Source of the DNA: Acidobacteria bacterium 5-1
Lineage (GTDB): Bacteria > Acidobacteriota > Blastocatellia > Pyrinomonadales > Pyrinomonadaceae
Reading direction: 5' to 3'
Length of the DNA stretch: 44,646 nt
NCBI GenBank assembly: GCA_002050455.1
Contig: MWZA01000137.1
Coordinates: forward strand, 1-44,646
The position numbers were made by a program, and so were the translations under genes. The notes beneath the pieces were generated by a model. The model was not told where the DNA came from and searched no databases. It saw only the letters and a list, made by a program, of their open reading frames with translations. Shown in pieces: positions 16,100 to 23,917 of this stretch. Position 1 is the first letter of the stretch. Each line of letters begins with the position of its first letter.

Positions 16100-18034
16100 C
16101 TAAATTTCAACCTGTTCTCCTAATTCCACAACTCTGTCAGCCGGAATGCCGAAATAGGCAGTGGCACTTCTCGCATTGCGCGAAATCAGTGAAAAAAGTT
16201 TTTCACGCCACAGAGCCATACCGGAATATTTTCTAGTTGAAATAATAGTTTCTCGCCCAAGAAAATAAGTAGTTTCTTCAGGTTTGAATACGAATCCGGG
16301 CTGGGCAATATTTGCCAATTCTCTCGGAATATTCGGATCTTCCATATATCCGTAATAAATTTTCAAACGGCTGAAACCATTGCTTAAATGTTCAAACTTA
16401 ATGCGCTCTTCCGCTTCAATATATGGAATTGGTCTTGTCTTGACCGTTACAAACAAAACACGCTCGTGTAGAACTTTGTTATGTTCCAGATTATGAAGCA
16501 GAGCGGGCGGAGTTCTGGTTGCATTACCGTTCATAAATACTGCCAGACCAGAAACGCGGGTTAATTTTTCTTTCGCTATGTCGTGTAAAAACCCCTCTAG
16601 CAGCTGTGTTTCTTTTTGAATTCGCCTTTGCAGAATACTTCGCCCTTTTTTCCAGGTCATCATTACGATAAAGACAATTACGGCGAGCAGAAGCGGAAAC
16701 CATCCGCCGTCCAACACTTTGATAATGTTCGCGCCGAAGAACGCCAAATCAATGATGAGAAAAAACAGACACAGTGCGGCGATTGGTAAGAATCCCCAAT
16801 TCCAACGTTGGCGGGCGACGACATAAAACAAAACGGTTGTAATAACCATTGTTGAAGTTACGGCGATACCGTAAGCGGCGGCTAAGCTGCTCGATGTGTG
16901 AAAGCCAAGCACGACGGCGATACAGCCTGTCATCAACGCCCAATTGACCGCCGGAAGATAAATCTGTCCGTATTCTTTGCTGGAAGTGTGCGTGATTTTC
17001 AGGCGCGGAATCAGTCCGAGTTGAACGGCTTGCATTGTGAGCGAAAATGCGCCGGAAATGACGGCTTGCGAAGCGATAACTGCCGCCGCCGTCGCCAACA
17101 AAATCATCGGGTATAACGCCCACGCAGGCGCGAGCCGATAAAATGGATTTACCGCCATTTCCGGGTCTTCTAACAATAACGCGCCCTGACCGAAGTAGTT
17201 TAAAAGCAAAGCCGGAAGAACAATCGTAAACCAAGCAAGGCGAATTGGGCGTATTCCGAAATGTCCCATATCGGCGTAGAGTGCCTCGCCGCCCGTTACA
17301 ACCAAAAAGACCGAGCCGAGAATTATAAATCCGTGCCAACCGTTCCGAATAAAAAAATCAACGCCGTGAAAAGGATTGACGGCGGTAAGAACATACGGAT
17401 AGTGAAAAATCTGTGCCAAGCCAAGCACGGCAAGTACTGAAAACCACAACAGCGTAACCGGTCCGAAAATCTTACCGATCCCGGCAGTTCCGCGGCTCTG
17501 TAAAAGAAATAATCCGATAAGAATTGCAATCGTTATCGGCACTATATATGGAGTAAGAACCGGCGTTGCCACACTTAACCCCTCCATCGCACCAAGCACT
17601 GAAATCGCCGGTGTCAGAACTCCGTCGCCGTAAAGCAGTGCCGCTCCAAAAACGCCGAGAGCAATAACAATCCACTTTTCGGTTCGTCCTGAAGGTTTTA
17701 TCGGCGTGGCGAGAGCCGCCAGCGAAAGAATGCCGCCTTCGCCATGATTGTCTGCACGAAGCACGAAAACCAGATATTTAATCGAGATAACGATAATGAG
17801 CGACCAGAAAATCAAAGACAACACGCCGAGAATGTTTTCGGGAGTCGCCGTAATCGAGTGCGTACCATGAAAACACTCGCGTATCGCGTAGAGCGGAGAT
17901 GTGCCGATGTCGCCATATACGACTCCCAAAGCCGTGAGCGAAAGAACGAAAAGATAACGTCCGCGCGGAGTTTGGCGGGGAATGTGCGTATCTGCATAAG
18001 TCGAATGAATATCCATTGATATTGGTTCTGCCAT
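16100..18034 (-). CDS. kup: Kup-type potassium uptake protein
   Basis: Proton-coupled K+ importer of the inner membrane. The 644-residue protein has the family signature ALGVVYGDIGTSPLYAIRECF near residue 35, about twelve membrane segments (to about 450), the DGVLTPAISVLGAMEGL and TGGEALYADMGHFG motifs, and a soluble C-terminal part. Length is typical. ATG start with GGA a few bases upstream. It leads the run kup, 71-residue protein, kinase, regulator. Its long upstream region carries 11-bp direct repeats, so control by the KdpE-like regulator is suggested. Confidence 0.96.
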   Translation of the reverse strand: MAEPISMDIHSTYADTHIPRQTPRGRYLFVLSLTALGVVYGDIGTSPLYAIRECFHGTHSITATPENILGVLSLIFWSLIIVISIKYLVFVLRADNHGEGGILSLAALATPIKPSGRTEKWIVIALGVFGAALLYGDGVLTPAISVLGAMEGLSVATPVLTPYIVPITIAILIGLFLLQSRGTAGIGKIFGPVTLLWFSVLAVLGLAQIFHYPYVLTAVNPFHGVDFFIRNGWHGFIILGSVFLVVTGGEALYADMGHFGIRPIRLAWFTIVLPALLLNYFGQGALLLEDPEMAVNPFYRLAPAWALYPMILLATAAAVIASQAVISGAFSLTMQAVQLGLIPRLKITHTSSKEYGQIYLPAVNWALMTGCIAVVLGFHTSSSLAAAYGIAVTSTMVITTVLFYVVARQRWNWGFLPIAALCLFFLIIDLAFFGANIIKVLDGGWFPLLLAVIVFIVMMTWKKGRSILQRRIQKETQLLEGFLHDIAKEKLTRVSGLAVFMNGNATRTPPALLHNLEHNKVLHERVLFVTVKTRPIPYIEAEERIKFEHLSNGFSRLKIYYGYMEDPNIPRELANIAQPGFVFKPEETTYFLGRETIISTRKYSGMALWREKLFSLISRNARSATAYFGIPADRVVELGEQVEI

Positions 18035-18481
18035 AATTATTCCGTAAAAATAAATTGAAACCTTTATTGGTAGTGGGCATTACTCCCTCAAAAAAGAAAC
18101 TCTCAAAAAAGAGAGCGCATTTTGACCAACAAAGATTTTCACGTTTTGAAAAACTAAAACGTAAATACAATTACATAAAAGTTATAAATTTTTTATAAAG
18201 ATTATAGTTCTTCACCGTTTGATTTTGGCAAAAGATTTGTGAGATAAGTAGTCGAACAGAATTAGCAATTGGCGGTGACGGAAATCAAGGTGTGGATTTT
18301 TGCTTAGATAAAAGATACAAAAAAATTGAGCAAGTTAAACAAAAGCAAGTATTTGACTTTTATTTTAGATTTAATTTGGTTAATCATAAAATTTCCGGTC
18401 TTCAAATCGCAAAATGTTTTATAATGTCAATTGTCGGTTATAAATCTCTCAACCGACATCTGACTACCTACCACTAATTTT
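18035..18481. other. 447-bp intergenic region before kup
   Basis: Divergent spacer between kup (minus) and the DUF2227-like gene (plus). It holds the 11-bp repeat box (18171-18199), a short palindrome ACGTTTT/AAAACGT (18139-18160), and a hairpin CTCTC-AAAAAA-GAGAG near 18101-18116 in what would be the kup leader. I see no c-di-AMP riboswitch core. A 61-codon plus-strand reading frame at 18292-18477 has no ribosome site and no recognisable product and is not called. Confidence 0.5.
18171..18199 (-). promoter_or_regulatory. Candidate KdpE-family site upstream of kup
   Basis: Plus-strand 7-mers TTACATA (18171), TTATAAA (18182) and TTATAAA (18193) stand 11 bp apart; the last two are identical. 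The centre is about 150 bp upstream of the kup start. The spacing and the TTATAAA word match the box before the 93-residue gene beside kdpE, supporting a shared regulator. Confidence 0.5.
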
Positions 18482-19015
18482 ATGCCTTCGGGAAAGACCC
18501 ACGACGCAATCACATTTTTTATGACCGCGCCGACGTTTGCGGCGGCTTGGCAAATTACGCAGAGCGTTCCGACTGCTTCGATAGTTACCGCCGCCTTTCT
18601 TTTCGGCGGTTTAATGTTCGGTCCCGATTTGGATACGCATTCAAAACAATACACGCGCTGGAGCGTTTTTCGCTGTTTGTGGTATCCGTATCAAGCATTT
18701 TTCAAACATCGCTCGCGCTGGTCGCACGGTTTGATTTTCGGCACGTTTCTGCGCGTTGTTTATTTTATCGGCGTGCTGACGCTTTTGTCATTTTTAATCG
18801 TGTTTGTAATGGCTTTTTATTCCGGCGGAGATTTGCCGAACTTGATGGAATTTACAAAAACGTGGCAGCAAATCGGTGAATCTAGCCGCCAGTATTTCGG
18901 CGAATATAGTTTTTTGTCGCTTTTCATCGGGCTGTGGCTCGGCGCAGCAAGTCATACGCTGACCGATATGGCTGGTTCATTTATCAAACACGGACGAATT
19001 ATGGAATTTATGTGA
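18482..19015 (+). CDS. DUF2227-like putative metal-binding membrane protein
   Basis: A 177-residue protein beginning MPSGKTHDAITFF, with GPDLDTHSKQYTRW, a second His-rich HRSRWSHG and the C-terminal AASHTLTDMAGS. This scatter of His/Asp motifs between three or four membrane segments is that of the DUF2227 'putative metal-binding' family, related in look to membrane hydrolases that act with metal ions. Substrate unknown. ATG at 18482; poor ribosome site. It stands alone before the UDP-sugar dehydrogenase gene. Confidence 0.75.
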   Translation: MPSGKTHDAITFFMTAPTFAAAWQITQSVPTASIVTAAFLFGGLMFGPDLDTHSKQYTRWSVFRCLWYPYQAFFKHRSRWSHGLIFGTFLRVVYFIGVLTLLSFLIVFVMAFYSGGDLPNLMEFTKTWQQIGESSRQYFGEYSFLSLFIGLWLGAASHTLTDMAGSFIKHGRIMEFM

Positions 19016-19207
19016 TTTGCAGTTGTGTAAATAAAAATTTCTAACGCCGAAACGCTTGTGGATTAGTTAAAATCGTTTGTAAAATTTAAAGATTTTCTCC
19101 CAAAGCATTAGAATATAGCCATTATTGATTTAATTTGTGTTCTTGACTATCGGATTGGCTTAACCTAGTCTAAAAATTTGCAAAGAAACACTCTAAATAT
19201 AAAAAAT

Positions 19208-21088
19208 ATGATAAAAGACGAATTGAAAAGTATTATTTCGGACAAAAACGCAAAAATCGGCGTAATCGGGCTGGGTTATGTCGGTTTGCCGTTGATTGTC
19301 GAATTTGCACTCAAGGGTTTTCAAGGCATCGGTTTTGAAGTTGATCAAAAAAAAGCCGATGAAATTAACGCGGGAAATTCTTATATCGTTGACGTTACAT
19401 CAGAAAATGTTAAAAAATGCGTTGAGAGCGGAAATCTGAAAGTGACGACCAATTTTTCCGAATTAAATATTTGCGATGTCATCATTATTTGCGTCCCGAC
19501 ACCGCTTCGGAAAACAAAAGACCCCGATATGTCATATATTTTGGCGGCGGGCGAGCAGATTCAAAAATATATGCGGCGCGGGCAGTTGATAATTCTCGAA
19601 TCAACTACCTATCCGGGAACCACCGACGAAATTCTTCAACCGATGTTTGAAGAAAAGGGTTTCCGGCTTGACGAAGATTTTCTGCTGGCGTTTTCACCCG
19701 AAAGAGTTGACCCGGGCAATCCACAGTTTCAAACCCACAACATTCCGAAGGTCGTCGGCGGCGTATCGAAGGATTCCGGTGAAATCGCTTCATATCTTTA
19801 CTCGGAAATTGTCGAAAATGTCCATCTGGTTTCTTCCGCGAGAGTTGCCGAAGCCTGCAAACTGTGGGAAAACACTTTTCGCGCTATCAATATCGGAATG
19901 GCAAATGAAATGGCAAAGGTCTGCAACGCGCTCGGCATAGACACTTGGGAAGTTGTCCGTGCCGCCGCCACGAAACCGTTTGGCTTTATGCCATTTTATC
20001 CGGGACCGGGAATCGGCGGGCATTGTTTGGTTGGAAAAGAAACTGTCATTGTTCGTGATGAAAAAGGCGAAAGAGTCGAAAATTTAGCCGAACTCTTCGA
20101 AAAGGAAACAGCGAAAAATCGTGTTCGTAGATTTGAAGTTCACGGCAGCGATGTAATTTACAAACCAAATCTGCAAACGCTTTCGGTTGATATGAAGACA
20201 AACGAAAGGACTTGGAAACCTGTCGAATATCTTTTCCGCCGCAAAACCGATGCTGCGACCGTAACGATTACGACAAGCGACAACCGCCAAGTTACCGTAA
20301 CCGATTTGCATCCGATGTTAGTTGCCGATGAAAACGGAAGTCTGCAACAAGTTTTTGCGAAAGATATTCAAATGGGGATGCATTTGCCGATAGATTCTAA
20401 ATTTGTTTCTATGATAAAAAAATACTTCAAGAAACTCGGCGATTTAATAACTGTTCCGGTTAAATCAATCGAAATCAGTTTAACCAAAAAGCCGATTGAA
20501 GTTTTCTCGGTTGAGGTTGAAGGCAATCACACATTTGCCACTTCTTACGGAATTTTCGTTCACAATTGCATTCCGCTCGACCCGCATTATTTAAGTTGGA
20601 AAGCGCGGCAGCACGGTTTTGATTCGCAGTTTATTTCACTCGCCGAACAAGTCAATTCGGGAATGCCGAAGTATGTTGTCAAACTTGTCGCCGACGGTTT
20701 GAACGATGAGAGTAAAGCTGTCAAAGGCTCAAAAGTTTTGATTCTCGGTGTAGCTTATAAAAAAGACATTGACGATATGCGCGAATCGCCTGCGCTTTCG
20801 GTAATTGATTTACTCCGTTCACGCGGCGCGTCAGTTGTCTATCACGACCCGTTTGTGCCGGAAGTTCACTTTGACCACGCTTATACAATCGGCGACGGCG
20901 AACCACTTTATAATATGGATTTGACCGACGATTTAATCAAATCTTCCGATTGCGTCGTCATTTGCACCGAACACAGCGGCGTGGATTACAACCGCGTCTG
21001 CGAACTCGCGCCGGTCATCGTTGACACGCGCAACGCGCTTGACGAAAAAACCCGCAACGGAAGCAAAGCGAAAATTGTTCGCCTTTAA
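19208..21088 (+). CDS. UDP-sugar 6-dehydrogenase with mini-intein
   Basis: Oxidises the C6 alcohol of a UDP-sugar (UDP-glucose or UDP-N-acetylhexosamine) to the uronic acid with NAD+, for polysaccharide building. The precursor has 626 residues; without the intein (20024-20566) the enzyme has 445, the normal size. N-terminal NAD fold [12 protein letters not shown], central [12 protein letters not shown]-like [12 protein letters not shown], and the catalytic loop [20 protein letters not shown], split between His272 and the catalytic Cys by the intein; C-terminal [19 protein letters not shown]-type UDP-binding domain. The longer GGHCIPLDP form and fold suit the WecC/WbpA branch more than Ugd. 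ATG 19208 chosen over a TTG at 19178. No splicing means no active site. Confidence 0.93.
   Translation: [626 protein letters not shown]
20024..20566 (+). other. Mini-intein (181 residues) in the dehydrogenase
   Basis: An in-frame protein-splicing element. It begins with Cys1 ([10 protein letters not shown], block A), has the block B pattern T93-x-x-H96 in [10 protein letters not shown], block F [19 protein letters not shown], and ends with block G FVHN, His180-Asn181, followed by the +1 Cys of the host. All splicing residues are present. There is no room for a LAGLIDADG or HNH homing endonuclease; a linker of about 45 residues (about 105-150) replaces it. Removing it rejoins GIGGH with CIPLDPHYL exactly, restoring the conserved motif. 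Confidence 0.95.
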
Positions 21089-21094
21089 CCGGAG

Positions 21095-21172
21095 ATGTTC
21101 AAATTTAGATGTGTAACGCCGGATGACTTGCCTCAAATGCTTGAGTGGCTGTTCATTTACACCACAGTGTAA
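21095..21172 (+). pseudogene. Truncated GNAT acetyltransferase, N-terminal remnant
   Basis: ATG at 21095 right after a GGAG site, 6 bp beyond the dehydrogenase stop, gives FKFRCVTPDDLPQMLEWL, the opening of AAC(6')-like GNAT proteins, then loses similarity (FIYTTV) and stops after 25 residues. The lost part begins where minus-strand cassette-like sequence begins, so the integron array or its last cassette probably replaced the rest of the gene. Nonfunctional. Confidence 0.6.
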
Positions 21173-21262
21173 TTTCGCTTTACGAATTGAACCACCGATG
21201 AGTTCCACGCTGGCTTTGCCTTTTAACTTCTGCCAATTATCATCGCCGAAATTTTCTCTTAA
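21155..21262 (-). pseudogene. Remnant of a last cassette gene
   Basis: Minus-strand codons downstream of the last attC read FGDDNWQKLKGKASVELI followed by GGSIRKAKLH, which looks like the C-terminal part of a small protein with a KGKAxVEL...RKAExHW pattern I associate loosely with short cassette-type proteins. An in-frame stop (21263-21265) blocks the upstream side, and the downstream side runs into the GNAT remnant. Read as a decayed cassette at the tail of the array; the family match is from memory and weak. Confidence 0.35.
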
Positions 21263-21294
21263 TTACCGCAATTCCCTGATTGAAAATCGTCGCG

Positions 21295-21409
21295 CTACAA
21301 CGTCCGAATTGATGCGGGCGAAACCGCCAGAAGTCAACATAAAGTTTAACGAATGACGTTTTTAAGAAGCTAGTTGCCCACGCTGTCAGCGTCCAATGAC
21401 TTGTTCGGC
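21295..21409 (-). repeat. attC site 1 (after nat), decayed
   Basis: 115 bp. On the minus strand R'' is GCCGAAC and R' GTTGTAG. The outer parts match the other sites (CCAATGACTTG, GGGCGAAACCGCC), but the central arms have lost much complementarity, so this terminal site may fold poorly. R'' is the exact complement of the start of its cassette (R' of site 2, GTTCGGC). Confidence 0.85.
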
Positions 21410-21437
21410 ACGTTATTAAGGGAAAGGACAACCTAAT

Positions 21438-22196
21438 TTAGTTTGTCAATAAAATATCAAAATGCTCGCGCAACATTGCCTCGTATTCTTTTTGGTTCGT
21501 TAGGATTCGCTCTTGCCGCTCGTTGTCCTTAGATGTTGTAATAAAACGCATTTCGCTAAGTGTTACGCGCCCTTCCTCTGTTGCCCGCGAGCAAATACGA
21601 CGTTGCGTAAAGTGCGACTGTGGCGAAGTTTGATGGTAATGACACATTTCAGTATAGTCTGCATATTTATAGGGCTGTAAGGTAAAACGATACTGAGCTT
21701 TCCATTCGCCTTCGTTTTCACGTTGCATCAGAATCAGATATTCACCATTCGGAACGATTTTGTAAGCGCGTCTGTCTTGCATCTGCTCGCCCCGTTCATC
21801 AAGCAGCAACGGTTCATTGAATGAATCACCAAAGCCGACATCCGCAAGCCAACGCTCGTCTAACGTAACCATCAACGTCATATGGTCAAAGTTAGGTCCA
21901 AAGCCGCCTTCTGCATTCGCAACTCCGGCTGAAAGCATCTCAACCCTGAAACCTAAAGCACGCAATAATGCGGCAAACAAACCGTTTACTTCATAACAAA
22001 AACCGCCGCGCCCGTGTGCGACGATTTTGGTAAAAAGCGCGTCATCTTCAAGAACAATCAACTGCTTGGCGTGAATACTTAAATTTTCAAACGGCACGGC
22101 TAACAAATGCGCTACTTGCAACCCGCGCAATGTTTCGGCGGTGAGAGCAAGTGAGCCACGATATTTGATGCGTTTAAGGTAAGCCTTAACGTCCAA
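21438..22196 (-). CDS. nat: Arylamine N-acetyltransferase (cassette gene)
   Basis: Transfers acetyl from acetyl-CoA to aromatic amines and hydrazines. The 252-residue protein shows the NAT catalytic triad: Cys67 in RGGFCYE, His105 in NFDHMTL and Asp119 in LADVGFGD, with the N-terminal VPFENLSIH motif. It starts with TTG at 22196, supported by GGAGAG six bases upstream; no ATG is near. It fills the last complete cassette. NAT enzymes can detoxify amine drugs and xenobiotics, so a resistance or detoxification benefit is plausible. Confidence 0.92.
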   Translation of the reverse strand: MDVKAYLKRIKYRGSLALTAETLRGLQVAHLLAVPFENLSIHAKQLIVLEDDALFTKIVAHGRGGFCYEVNGLFAALLRALGFRVEMLSAGVANAEGGFGPNFDHMTLMVTLDERWLADVGFGDSFNEPLLLDERGEQMQDRRAYKIVPNGEYLILMQRENEGEWKAQYRFTLQPYKYADYTEMCHYHQTSPQSHFTQRRICSRATEEGRVTLSEMRFITTSKDNERQERILTNQKEYEAMLREHFDILLTN

Positions 22197-22232
22197 GTAT
22201 TTCTCTCCTAATGATATTCAAAACTCGCAAGT

Positions 22233-22345
22233 GCCGAACGGCGAAATTGACGCGGCGCGAAACCGCCAACACGCAAGCTGAAATAAACCCTGCAACACGA
22301 TAACAAAATAGCTGTTTCGCGCTCACGTCCAATGACTTGTTCGAT
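22233..22345 (-). repeat. attC site 2 (after brnA)
   Basis: 113 bp; minus-strand R'' ATCGAAC, R' GTTCGGC. R'' is the exact complement of R' of site 3 (GTTCGAT), an unusual variant that marks the two ends of the BrnTA cassette as a pair. Confidence 0.92.
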
Positions 22346-22367
22346 GGAGCGTTTCGTTTCGGCAGTC

Positions 22368-22634
22368 CTATTTTTGATGCGCCTGTGCGTAGATTTTTAA
22401 TGCTGCGTTCACACGCTGTTGAAAGTCTGCGCCCTGCGCCTCAAACCATTTTAGAACTTCAGAATCAACGCTCAAAGTAACGGCAGTTTTCTTCTCCGGC
22501 ATCCGCCACTGCGCTCTGGCGAAAAAATCATCATCTAGCGGCGGGCTATCAGAAGTGTCAATGTCCTCATCCGTCATCTGGTCAATTCTCGCCCAATCTG
22601 TTTCTGATGGCTTCTTCAAATTTTTTACGTTCAT
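22368..22634 (-). CDS. brnA: BrnA-family antitoxin (cassette gene)
   Basis: 88-residue antitoxin of a type II system. N-terminal acidic, disordered-looking half (DEDIDTSDSPPLDDDFFARA) and a C-terminal ribbon-helix-helix DNA-binding part (VTLSVDSEVLKWFEAQGADF, then VNAALKIYAQA). It would neutralise BrnT and repress the promoter. ATG start, 53-bp overlap with the upstream toxin gene; toxin-first order is the norm for brnTA. Confidence 0.9.
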   Translation of the reverse strand: MNVKNLKKPSETDWARIDQMTDEDIDTSDSPPLDDDFFARAQWRMPEKKTAVTLSVDSEVLKWFEAQGADFQQRVNAALKIYAQAHQK

Positions 22635-22875
22635 GTTTTAGTGCTTTTCGCAAAGAGATTATTCGTATGATGTTTTCGCTTCGGTAAGTGAAAATCACGA
22701 CGACAATTCGGTTTCCAAGAAAACCGATTCCTTTCCAACGGACTTCGCCATAGTCTTCTCGCAGATCAAGAGCCGTCCGCATCGGGGCTTCAAAAATTTC
22801 CCAAGCGTCGGCAAAATCGAAGCCGCGCTTCCGAATATTCCCTCTGTTTTTCTCCTCATCCCATTCAAAATCCAC
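22582..22875 (-). CDS. brnT: BrnT-family toxin (cassette gene)
   Basis: 97-residue RelE-fold ribonuclease toxin. The family opening FEWDEEKNRGNIRKRGFDFADA is plain, followed by RWKGIGFLGNRIVVVIFTYR and the C-terminal RIISLRKALKHERKKFEE, carrying the conserved Arg/His/Glu residues. GTG start at 22875; no strong ribosome site. With brnA it forms a complete toxin-antitoxin cassette that would punish loss of this part of the array. Confidence 0.92.
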   Translation of the reverse strand: MDFEWDEEKNRGNIRKRGFDFADAWEIFEAPMRTALDLREDYGEVRWKGIGFLGNRIVVVIFTYRSENIIRIISLRKALKHERKKFEEAIRNRLGEN

Positions 22876-22933
22876 AGAATAAAGTTTAATCTTCTATTCT
22901 GAGTAAAACAAGCCTCAATTTTCAAAGGAAGCC

Positions 22934-23047
22934 ATCGAACGGCGGAGTTGACGTGGGGCGAAACCGAATCCATGCAACGTCAGGGAAACTACGCAACGCA
23001 ATAACAAAGTCGCTGCCCGCGCCCTCACGTCCAATGACTTGTTGGGC
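22934..23047 (-). repeat. attC site 3 (after HNH gene)
   Basis: 114 bp; minus-strand R'' GCCCAAC, R' GTTCGAT. R'' is the exact complement of R' of site 4 (GTTGGGC). Stem ACGTGGGGCG against CGCGCCCTCACGT. Confidence 0.93.
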
Positions 23048-23056
23048 ATGTTGTTA

Positions 23057-23500
23057 TTAGTGTTCCGTTGTTAGCAATAACGCCGCTTCGCTTGGATAAC
23101 GCCCGCGTCGGCTCAAAACTTGACGTTCAAGGATTTGGTCGTTGTGATTCATCTGTAAAATGCGAACTGTTGCTTCACCGATGTCCGTCAAAGTTTCAAT
23201 CACGACTCCGTTCAAACGGAAATGCTCGCGCCAACGGTTTATGCGTGGATTGAAAAAGCGAACTAACTCATTGATTTCAGGTTTCAAAGAAGCAATATCA
23301 CTACCTTTGTAGCGGTTACAGAAAACACACGCCAAAGCTAAATTTTCTAACTCTGAAGAACCGCCGTGCTTACGACTGATGATGTGTTCAACTTGAAATC
23401 TGAAATATGCGTCTTCTTCGGTTATTAAACAATATTCGCAAACGTAATTGGCGCGACTTGCCACAATCTGCCGCGTTTCGGAACTTATGCGGCTACTCAT
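23057..23500 (-). CDS. HNH endonuclease (cassette gene)
   Basis: 147-residue nuclease with an HNH core: a zinc finger pair CEYC (20-23) and CVFC(N), the histidine of VEHIISRKHGG, the asparagine of LENLALACVFCNRYKGSD. The C-terminal 60 residues (ETLTDIGEATVRILQMNH) are typical of small HNH proteins found with a short upstream partner. Could be restriction-, phage- or repair-related; the target is unknown. Overlaps the upstream 80-residue gene by 8 bp, so the two form one unit. Confidence 0.85.
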   Translation of the reverse strand: MSSRISSETRQIVASRANYVCEYCLITEEDAYFRFQVEHIISRKHGGSSELENLALACVFCNRYKGSDIASLKPEINELVRFFNPRINRWREHFRLNGVVIETLTDIGEATVRILQMNHNDQILERQVLSRRGRYPSEAALLLTTEH

Positions 23501-23735
23501 TCGGCAAAAAATCGCGGGCGCGGGCTTTCGCCAGCCGCATCAAATGTTCAAGTTGTAAATAATGGTCAAGCTCGGATTTTTCGGCGGGCGACAACTCACC
23601 TTCTTTTTCACGCGACAACAAATCCTCAACACGCGCTTGCGCCGCTTCCGACGGACGAAAAGCGATGACGTTTTGCGGTGTCGTCCCAGCAGCAATAAAA
23701 TCAACAACTTCTTCGTATGCTTTTATAGTATTCAT
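23493..23735 (-). CDS. Small partner of the HNH gene, 80 residues
   Basis: Function not known. ATG at 23735 is chosen; the reading frame runs further up, but that part lies in the attC site. The product is helical and charged (ARVEDLLSREKEGELSPAEKSELDHYLQLEHLMRLAKARARDFL). It ends in overlap with the HNH gene. Small helical proteins often precede HNH genes in this way; whether it inhibits the nuclease like an antitoxin is only an idea. Confidence 0.7.
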   Translation of the reverse strand: MNTIKAYEEVVDFIAAGTTPQNVIAFRPSEAAQARVEDLLSREKEGELSPAEKSELDHYLQLEHLMRLAKARARDFLPNE

Positions 23736-23797
23736 AACGAAAACAGGATACTCTTTTATCGTTGGTTTATCCAGCCGTTTCAATTTTAAGCGAAAAC

Positions 23798-23911
23798 GCC
23801 CAACGGCGGAATTGACATGGGGCGAAACCGGCTGCACGCAACGTCAAAGAAACCAAAGACCGTTTTAAGAAAGTCGCTGCCCGCGCCCTCACGTCCAATG
23901 ATTTGTTCGGT
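23798..23911 (-). repeat. attC site 4 (after mazF)
   Basis: 114 bp; minus-strand R'' ACCGAAC, R' GTTGGGC, the latter fitting the GTTRRRY consensus exactly. R'' is the complement of R' of site 5 (GTTCGGT). Confidence 0.93.
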
Positions 23912-23917
23912 GACGCG

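Noticed and set aside
17778-18170. Minus-strand ORF of 130 codons overlapping the start of kup, with a good GGGAG before an ATG at 18080
   Set aside because: It runs out of frame through the conserved kup N-terminus and gives an arginine-rich shadow protein. A short upstream reading frame with a leader role cannot be excluded but has no support.
18035-18200. c-di-AMP (ydaO) or other riboswitch before kup
   Set aside because: I could not find the conserved core; only a small hairpin and the 11-bp repeats are present.
18292-18477. 61-codon plus-strand ORF upstream of the DUF2227-like gene
   Set aside because: No ribosome site, no recognisable product, low-complexity composition in an A/T-rich spacer.
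20933-21208. Minus-strand 91-codon ORF across the end of the dehydrogenase gene
   Set aside because: Most of it is antisense to the conserved C-terminal domain; only its first part (about 21155-21262 region) looks like a cassette remnant and is listed as such.
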